Shown in pieces: positions 59,069 to 64,000 of a DNA stretch of 64,000 bases; position 1 is the first letter of the stretch, and every line of letters starts with the position of its first letter. The stretch is from G963708325 sp963708325 (GTDB taxonomy: Bacteria > Actinomycetota > Thermoleophilia > Solirubrobacterales > 70-9): positions 806,001 to 870,000 of the forward strand of contig OY970203.1 in the NCBI GenBank assembly GCA_963708325.1. Reading direction: 5' to 3'. The notes under the pieces are model-generated. The model worked only from the letters and a program-made list of their open reading frames with translations. It searched no databases and was not told where the DNA came from. The position numbers and the translations under genes were made by a program.

Positions 59069-59105
59069 GCGGCCGGGCGCGACGGCGCCCTGCCTGGAGC
59101 CGGTC

Positions 59106-59136
59106 AGCGAGCGGCCCCGCCACGGGGCCGCTCGCT
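59106..59136. terminator. Strong bidirectional hairpin
   Basis: A 13-bp stem (AGCGAGCGGCCCC / GGGGCCGCTCGCT) with a GCCAC loop sits between the convergent His-rich peptide and response-regulator genes. Confidence 0.8.
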
Positions 59137-59139
59137 TCG

Positions 59140-59775
59140 TCACGGTCCGGGGTCGTCAGCGGCGATGCCGTGCCGCCGCGCCCAGAGCGCAGCCTGGGTC
59201 CGGTCGCTGACCCCGATCCGCTCGTAGACCCTGGTGAGGTGGGCCTTCACCGTCTTCTCGCTGATCTCGAGACGGCGTGCGATCAGCTTGTTCGGCAGGC
59301 CTGCGGCGACAAGCGACAGCACCTCGTGCTCGCGGTCGGTGAGATCGGCCGAGCGCCGCTCGGCGCGGTCGGCGAGGATCGCGCTTGCCGCCTTCGGCGC
59401 CAGAGGCGCCTCGCCGCGGGCGGCGGCGCGGATCGCCTCGACGAGCTCGCCCGGAGCCGCGTCCTTGAGCAGATATCCGAGAGCACCTGCGTCGAGCGCG
59501 CCGAGGATCCGCTCGCGATCCGAGAAGGCCGTCAGGATCACGACGCGGGTGGCATCGCTCTGCTGGAGGATCCGTCGCGTCGCCTCGATCCCGTCCAGCT
59601 CCGGCATCGAGAGGTCGACCAGAGCGACGTCGGGCCGGTGCTCGGCGGCAAGCTCGACGGCGGCCGCTCCGTCGGCGGCGGCGGCCACGACCTCGATGTC
59701 GTCCACGCCTGCCAGCACCTCCTCGAGGCCGGCACGGACGACGGCGTGGTCCTCGGCCAGCAGAACGCGGATCAC
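59140..59775 (-). CDS. NarL/LuxR-family response regulator
   Basis: The product is 211 residues from GTG at 59775. The receiver domain has D9/H10 acidic region (LLAEDHAVVRAG), phospho-acceptor D54 (VALVDLSMPELDG) and Lys in YLLKDAAPGEL. The output domain (145-205) is a LuxR helix-turn-helix: LTDREHEVLSLVAAGLPNKLIARRLEISEKTVKAHLTRVYERIGV. It overlaps its kinase by 4 nt (GTGA). Its targets are not visible here. Confidence 0.94.
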   Translation of the reverse strand: MIRVLLAEDHAVVRAGLEEVLAGVDDIEVVAAAADGAAAVELAAEHRPDVALVDLSMPELDGIEATRRILQQSDATRVVILTAFSDRERILGALDAGALGYLLKDAAPGELVEAIRAAARGEAPLAPKAASAILADRAERRSADLTDREHEVLSLVAAGLPNKLIARRLEISEKTVKAHLTRVYERIGVSDRTQAALWARRHGIAADDPGP

Positions 59776-61106
59776 GCGGTGGAGACCTTCAGCCGGATGC
59801 GCGTTCCCCGCCCCCGCGCCGACTCGACCTCCAGGTCGGCCCCGGTGTCGGCGGCCAGGTCGCGCATGAGCTGAAGGCCCATGTGCCCCTCAGCCGCCGG
59901 CTCGCCTTCCGAGTCGAAGCCGCGTCCGTCGTCTTTGACGAGGAGATCCGCTCCGCCCGGGCGGGCGGTGACCCGCACCTGGATCCAGCCCGGCTGTCCG
60001 TGCTTGGCGGCATTCCTGACCGCTTCCTGGGCGACCCGGAACACCAGAGCCTCCTGTTCGGCTGACAGTTGCAGTTCGTCGGCCACGGTCGCCGTGGCGT
60101 CGATCCCGCGCGCACCGAGCGGCGCGACCAGGTCGGAGAGGGCCGCGGCCAGGCCCGCCTCCCGGAGGCTGGGGGGATAGATCTCCACCAGCAGGCTGCG
60201 CAGCCCCCTCACCGTCTCGCGGGTCTGACTGGCGCCCCGGCGCAGGTCCGCCCCGGCCGAGCCCTCGCCGTTCGACTCGACGCGATCGGCTGCGGCCGAT
60301 AGCGAGTAGGAGAGCCCTGCGAGGTCCTGGACGATCCCGTCGTGCAGATCGCCCGCGATCCGCCGCCGCTCCGCCGTCGAGGCATCCACAGCCCGCTGCA
60401 GAAGCGCCTCCCGTTGCTGATGTCCACGCCGGACCCGCTTTGCCATCGAGGACGCCAGCGGGAGCTGGATCAGCTCCAGGATCAGCAGGGCGCCGATCAG
60501 CGCCGGCGCGAACGCCAGCCAGAGGCTGCGCCCACTCGAGGCGACGGAGCTGAACCGCTGGTAGGCCTCGAACAGGAGCGGCCTTCCCGACGGGGCACGC
60601 ACCGGCATGTAGACCTGAAGCAGCTTGCCGCGGCCCCGCTCGAAGCGGTTCTCGGGACGCGAGAGGTCGCTGACGTCGGATGCGACCTCACCGGTTCGAA
60701 GCGCACGGAGGTCGTCGGCGCCGAGCCGGTACCGCTTGCCGATCAGGCGCGGCTCGTCCGAGTAGACCAGCCGGCCCGAACGCGTCCACAGCTTGACCCT
60801 GACGATCGGATCGCGCAGGGCCCGGCGGCGGACGATCCCGTCGAAGCGGGCGATCGAGGATGGCCTGCCCTCGAGCAGGCCCCGACTCAGGTTGGGCTGG
60901 ACGATCCCGCGGCCGACTATCCCCGTCACCTCGCTGGCGTTGTCGATCGCCTCGGAGGTGCCGATATGGCGCATCACCAAGAAGCTGACGACGCCGACTA
61001 CGGCAAGGGCGATCACGCCGACAAGCGCGAAGCGGGCCACAGCGCCCGAAACGGACGGCGCGGCATTCGAAGCGGGACGCCCCCGCTGATCAGCTCCCTT
61101 TGCCAT
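59772..61106 (-). CDS. NarL-type sensor histidine kinase
   Basis: The product is 444 residues from ATG. TM1 is near 22-46 and an external domain spans 47-190 (single Cache/PAS-like, with WTRSGRLVYSDEPRLIGKRY). TM2 is near 195-215. A HisKA_3 domain has H255 in RRRIAGDLHDGIVQDLAGLSYSL and an HATPase region has VFRVAQEAVRNAAKHG, VKDDGRGFD and HMGLQLMRDLAADTG. It pairs with the overlapping response regulator gene. The DLHDGIVQDL motif is the family signature. Confidence 0.94.
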   Translation of the reverse strand: MAKGADQRGRPASNAAPSVSGAVARFALVGVIALAVVGVVSFLVMRHIGTSEAIDNASEVTGIVGRGIVQPNLSRGLLEGRPSSIARFDGIVRRRALRDPIVRVKLWTRSGRLVYSDEPRLIGKRYRLGADDLRALRTGEVASDVSDLSRPENRFERGRGKLLQVYMPVRAPSGRPLLFEAYQRFSSVASSGRSLWLAFAPALIGALLILELIQLPLASSMAKRVRRGHQQREALLQRAVDASTAERRRIAGDLHDGIVQDLAGLSYSLSAAADRVESNGEGSAGADLRRGASQTRETVRGLRSLLVEIYPPSLREAGLAAALSDLVAPLGARGIDATATVADELQLSAEQEALVFRVAQEAVRNAAKHGQPGWIQVRVTARPGGADLLVKDDGRGFDSEGEPAAEGHMGLQLMRDLAADTGADLEVESARGRGTRIRLKVSTA

Positions 61107-61155
61107 GGACCGAGTGACCGATCCCAGCCTAGCGACGGCCGGTGGTCGGCTCGCC

Positions 61156-61509
61156 TCAGCCGGGGCCCGACAGCTCCGGGATGTGGCGCTCGACGTGGGC
61201 GGCGATCGTCTCCCGCACCCAGCTCTGGGTCTCGGTGTCGGCCATCCGGTAGCGGCCCAGCAGCATCGCTTGGTCGGTCAGCGGCAGCCCGGCGATCTCC
61301 CAGCGCACGGCGAGGCGCTCGAACAGCATCTCGGTGCGCCGGTGCCAGGCGTCTTCGAGCGACGTCGCCGCCCGTCCCGGCGGCTCGCCGATCTTGCGGA
61401 TCGTGCCGGGGCTGAGCGACTGGCGCAGGGTGAGGACGTTGCCCTCGGGATCGGTGTAGTCCACCGTCTCCGGCGGGGGCCTGCTGGGGCGCTGCTTTCG
61501 ATTCGCCAC
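61156..61509 (-). CDS. Small hypothetical protein
   Basis: The product is 117 residues from GTG at 61509. GTG at 61569 would add 20 residues without better signals. It is mostly helical with TDPEGNVLTLRQSLSPGTIRKIGEPPG and ERLAVRWEIAGLPLTDQAMLLGRYRMAD. A conserved-looking RWEIAGLPLTD segment is present but no known family is recognised. It is upstream of the kinase gene on the same strand with a 49-bp gap. Confidence 0.55.
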   Translation of the reverse strand: MANRKQRPSRPPPETVDYTDPEGNVLTLRQSLSPGTIRKIGEPPGRAATSLEDAWHRRTEMLFERLAVRWEIAGLPLTDQAMLLGRYRMADTETQSWVRETIAAHVERHIPELSGPG

Positions 61510-61646
61510 CGGGAGAAGTTTGCCAGCGAGGGGGCAAGGGAACCCGTCGAAGGGTGGTCTAGACTGCACGTACGTCGCTGGGTGCTTTCCGTATCCCTCT
61601 GCTTGGCGCCGTATCGACTAAGAGGGAACGAGAGAGAGGGACCTTC

Positions 61647-62054
61647 ATGGTCAACACCCCTGCCATCCGGCCGATGGGTCGACTGGCGCAGGAGATCACC
61701 GGAGCGCTCGCCTCGCTGTGGACGCGGCATACGGGCGCGCGACCGTCCGACGCCCGCACCGAGATCCGCGGCAACGTCGTCACCTGCGTGCTGACCGACG
61801 CGTTCGACGGTGACCCCGGTTCCGACGTCGCCACCGCGCGCGTGCCGACGCCCGGCGGCACGCCGGAAGCGGCGGTCGCGCAGTACGAGCGCGATGCCAC
61901 CGCCGCCGTGACCAGGGCGACCCGGCAGCGGGTCAGGTCGCTGGCCAGCGGTCGTGACGTGGAGAGCGGGCGCGCAACGGAGACGTTCGTGCTCGAACCG
62001 TCGCTCGGCAGGGGAGCCCCTCCGCGCGCACGGACCGAGCGGGCCGGAAGCTGA
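61647..62054 (+). CDS. DUF2294 family protein
   Basis: The product is 135 residues from ATG with a purine-rich ribosome site (GAGAGAGGG). The first half matches DUF2294: GRLAQEITGALASLWTRHTGARPSDARTEIRGNVVTCVLTDAF. A charged linker and a basic end follow. Family members are found near sensory and transport genes, but a role is not established. A 47-residue basic ORF starts 10 nt after its stop. Confidence 0.8.
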   Translation: MVNTPAIRPMGRLAQEITGALASLWTRHTGARPSDARTEIRGNVVTCVLTDAFDGDPGSDVATARVPTPGGTPEAAVAQYERDATAAVTRATRQRVRSLASGRDVESGRATETFVLEPSLGRGAPPRARTERAGS

Positions 62055-62064
62055 GCCCCGCAGA

Positions 62065-62208
62065 ATGCGCCGCACCACGAAGCTGCCGCGCCTGCTGGAA
62101 CGGGTGATCCAGCGTCGCCAAAGCGAGGGCCGCGAGGCCGAGCAGAGGGACCGCGGGCCGCGCCGCCGGCCGTCCGTCCGCAGGGACGCACCGAAGCGCG
62201 GCTACTAG
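62065..62208 (+). CDS. Tiny basic protein
   Basis: The product is 47 residues from ATG (MRRTTKLPRLLERVIQRRQSEG), rich in Arg and Lys throughout, ending at 62208 just before the convergent gene's stop. No ribosome site or motif is clear. The composition could be nucleic-acid binding or simply a small non-conserved frame. Confidence 0.3.
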   Translation: MRRTTKLPRLLERVIQRRQSEGREAEQRDRGPRRRPSVRRDAPKRGY

Positions 62209-62210
62209 CC

Positions 62211-63500
62211 TCAGGTGACCTTGAACGTGCGCCTGGCCGGGGTCGGGTCCACCTGGCCGAGCGGGTCGATCGTCTTGACGCGAAAGGTGTGGCTGCCGAG
62301 AGCGAGCGGTGTCGTGTAGGTCTTGGGCGACGAGCACGACTTGTATGCCGCCGAGTCGAGCTTGCAGCGGAAGTGGGGCTCGAGTGCGTTCGACTTGAAC
62401 TTGAACGTCGGGGTGTGGTCGTGGGTGGTGGAGTTGTTCGCCGGGCCGGAGGTGATCGTCGTGTCCGGCGGGACGAGGCGGCCGGCAACCGCGCCGCTGA
62501 GGTTGTCCACGGTGACGCAGACGCGCGTCCTGCAGGAGATCGCGTCGGGGCTGCCCCGGGAGTTCACCTTCTTCGACGTCCATTTCGATGCGCCGCCGGT
62601 GGGATGGATCGACGTGAAGACGTTCCCGTTGTCGTCGAGGGCGACGCACAGCTTGGTCGAGAGGCACGAGACCCCGAAGAGGGTGTTGAAGAGGGGATCG
62701 CCGCCCGCGATCTTCGCGCTGTGCCACGCCGTGTTCGCGGTCGGCGTGGTCGAGCTGATCACGTGACCCAGGCCGAGGCTGTCCTCGTCGGTGCCGACGC
62801 ACAGCGCGATCGAGGGACAGGACACGGCGCCGATCTCGTTGCTGCCGTCGATTCCGCTGTGAACGGTCCAGGTGGGGCTGGCGGCGGCCGGGTCGGTCGA
62901 GCTGACCGCGTTGCCGGCGCTGTCCACGGCGACGCAGAAGCTGGTGGAGCGGCAGGAGACGGCCTCCAGCACGTTGGTGCCGTCGATCGTGTGCGCCGTC
63001 CAGGTCGGCGACGCGGCGCCGGGGTCGGTGGAGCCGACCGCCTGGCCGGCGTTGTCAACGGCGACGCAGAAGGAGGCAGACGGACACGAGACGGCCAGCA
63101 ATGGAGTCGCCCCGTGGATGTTGGTGAGCTTCCACTTCGAGGCGCCGCCGGTCGGGTCGGTCGAGGCGATCGCGTTGCCGGTGCCGTCGACGGCGACGCA
63201 GAACGAGGCGCTGGCGCAAGAGACGCCTCTCAGGAAGTGGCCTGAGGCGATGCTGACGCGCTTCCAGGCCGACGCTGGCCCGGTCGGGTTGGTCGAGGTG
63301 ATCGCGTTGCCGTTTCCGTCCACCCCCACGCAGAGGCTCGACGAACCGCAGGACACGGCGCGGACCGCATTGGTCAGGTCGGGCGGGTCGATCACGGCGC
63401 GCGCCGACCACTTGATCGGCCAAGGGGCCGCCGGCGCCGTCCCCGCAGAGAGGGCGGTGATGGCGAGCGCGCAAACGGGGATGGCGAGGAGGCGTTTCAT
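62211..63500 (-). CDS. Secreted protein with six Cys-pair repeats
   Basis: The 429-residue product has a signal peptide (1-24). It then has six full copies and one partial copy of a ~44-residue unit of the form VSCxSxSFCVAVDxxGNAxxSTDPxxxxxxW, each with a C-x5-C pair. The C-terminal 95 residues form an Ig-like domain (TITSGPANNSTTHDHTPTFKFKSN ... HFRCKLD ... LGSHTFRVKTIDPLGQVDPTPARRTF) that is widespread on actinobacterial surface proteins. The repeat could form a beta-propeller. A ligand is unknown. Confidence 0.82.
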   Translation of the reverse strand: MKRLLAIPVCALAITALSAGTAPAAPWPIKWSARAVIDPPDLTNAVRAVSCGSSSLCVGVDGNGNAITSTNPTGPASAWKRVSIASGHFLRGVSCASASFCVAVDGTGNAIASTDPTGGASKWKLTNIHGATPLLAVSCPSASFCVAVDNAGQAVGSTDPGAASPTWTAHTIDGTNVLEAVSCRSTSFCVAVDSAGNAVSSTDPAAASPTWTVHSGIDGSNEIGAVSCPSIALCVGTDEDSLGLGHVISSTTPTANTAWHSAKIAGGDPLFNTLFGVSCLSTKLCVALDDNGNVFTSIHPTGGASKWTSKKVNSRGSPDAISCRTRVCVTVDNLSGAVAGRLVPPDTTITSGPANNSTTHDHTPTFKFKSNALEPHFRCKLDSAAYKSCSSPKTYTTPLALGSHTFRVKTIDPLGQVDPTPARRTFKVT

Positions 63501-63708
63501 CGGCGGTCACCTGCGGCCCTGAGCGCCCGCGGCGCCTCTCCCATCGCAGGCTTGCAAGGCTAGCCTTGGCCCTGGCCGGTGTCCATCGTCGAAACTCGGT
63601 AGGCGGTCACGCGCCGTCCGCCCGTCTTGACCGCGTTGGCGCCGCTGATCTATTCTGGGCCGACGCCGGCCCTCCCGCGGCAACCGCGGAGGGAAGGGGG
63701 GCCAGCGG

Positions 63709-63715
63709 AAAGGAG
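63709..63715 (+). promoter_or_regulatory. Shine-Dalgarno that fixes a CTG start
   Basis: AAAGGAG lies 8 nt before CTG at 63724. No ATG/GTG/TTG occurs at a usable distance, so CTG is the most likely start. Confidence 0.55.
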
Positions 63716-63723
63716 AGACGAAG

Positions 63724-64000
63724 CTGCCGAACTCCCTCGCCGTCCGGCTGGTCGCGGTCCTCGCCGGGGTGCTGATCGTGGCGGCGGCGATCGCCCTCTA
63801 CGTGCACAAGCTGGTGCGGGCCCCGACCCCGTTCGCCGCCGGTCAGCCCGCCGCGCGCGTGGCGCAGCTGCACCTCGGAACGACGCCGGCGGTCGGCAAG
63901 CTCGGCGGGAATCCGACCTGGGTCTCGTATCTGGTGCGCGAGAACGGCGAGTGGAATCACACGACCGTCTTCAAGGTGCCGGCGCACTCGCTCGTCCGCA
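63724..64000 (+). CDS. Membrane-anchored exported protein, possibly a blue-copper protein, cut by window end
   Basis: The frame runs from CTG to the window end (92 residues visible). It has one TM helix (LAVRLVAVLAGVLIVAAAIALYV, residues 4-26). An external part with GTTPAVGKLGGNPTWVSYLVRENGEWNHTTVFKVPAHSLV follows. The W-N-H-T-T-x-x-x-x-P-A-x-S arrangement is reminiscent of sulfocyanin-like blue-copper proteins, but the diagnostic Cys/His/Met site is beyond the edge. The call is therefore tentative. Confidence 0.45.
   Translation, partial: MPNSLAVRLVAVLAGVLIVAAAIALYVHKLVRAPTPFAAGQPAARVAQLHLGTTPAVGKLGGNPTWVSYLVRENGEWNHTTVFKVPAHSLVR

Noticed and set aside
1..64000. tRNA, rRNA, CRISPR, insertion sequence or prophage
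   Set aside because: I looked for cloverleaf-like segments, repeat-spacer patterns, transposase motifs and terminal repeats and saw none.

Overview
This is high-GC (about 70 percent) actinobacterial chromosomal DNA. GTG and TTG starts are frequent and stop/start overlaps are short. The gene set includes a c-di-AMP riboswitch ahead of a secreted M23 peptidase, DUF1800/DUF1501 pairs, small RTX-like calcium-binding proteins and many secreted hydrolases. This fits a soil actinobacterium of the Thermoleophilia/Solirubrobacterales kind, but that placement is inferred from gene content; no rRNA or tRNA gene is present. I see no insertion sequence, prophage, CRISPR array or origin, so this reads as ordinary chromosome rich in exported proteins.

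Layout. 1-4.5 kb: a six-TM protein, a coiled-coil protein, a c-di-AMP riboswitch driving an M23 peptidase, a STAS protein and a small Clp-N-like protein. 4.5-9.5 kb (minus): an export cluster of an RTX-like protein, two phosphoesterases of the phospholipase C/acid phosphatase family, a zinc metalloprotease and a glyoxalase-like protein. 9.5-15.2 kb: a hotdog thioesterase, a basic Ala/Arg-rich protein, a DUF1800-DUF1501-cupredoxin operon and a dehalogenase-like hydrolase. 15.2-26.6 kb (plus): a subtilase with integrin-like repeats, a SHOCT membrane protein, a frameshifted radical SAM gene, an ADP-ribosylglycohydrolase, a PAS-GGDEF-EAL protein, a DUF2993 protein and an ACT protein. 26.7-35.1 kb: a DMT transporter, a saccharopine-dehydrogenase-like oxidoreductase, an acidic RTX protein, a c-di-GMP-I riboswitch with its target gene, a membrane-anchored sigma factor, an MBL-like protein and an amine oxidase. 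35.2-48.2 kb: an aldo/keto reductase, a two-component system next to a DUF5666 secreted protein, a GH5 glycosidase, an FMN reductase, an NAD-binding protein, a PaaK-like ligase, a cspA-desaturase pair, a TolB-like protein and two membrane proteins. 48.3-64 kb: acetolactate decarboxylase, an S1 protease, a class-C serine hydrolase, a P450, a DEAD-box helicase, short-chain reductases, a NarL-type two-component system, DUF2294, a Cys-pair repeat protein and the start of a membrane-anchored exported protein.

How the parts work together. Second-messenger control is the clearest theme. One riboswitch class reads c-di-AMP (wall hydrolase), another reads c-di-GMP (small secreted protein), and a GGDEF-EAL enzyme lies about 6 kb from the second. 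Two complete two-component systems are present; the OmpR-type one sits beside a probable secreted target whose promoter has an 11-bp direct repeat. The cold-shock gene and a fatty-acid desaturase are 13 bp apart, which suggests a membrane-fluidity operon.

Translation initiation is unusual. Many genes carry a TANNNT or GATACT-like hexamer 6-9 nt before the start and no Shine-Dalgarno, which predicts leaderless mRNAs. Several genes appear to start on CTG or ATC. Many operon junctions are NTGA overlaps. With trimmed starts, the only gap over 300 bp is 2059-2529. It holds an inverted repeat and the c-di-AMP riboswitch; I see nothing in 2217-2359 beyond a possible promoter.
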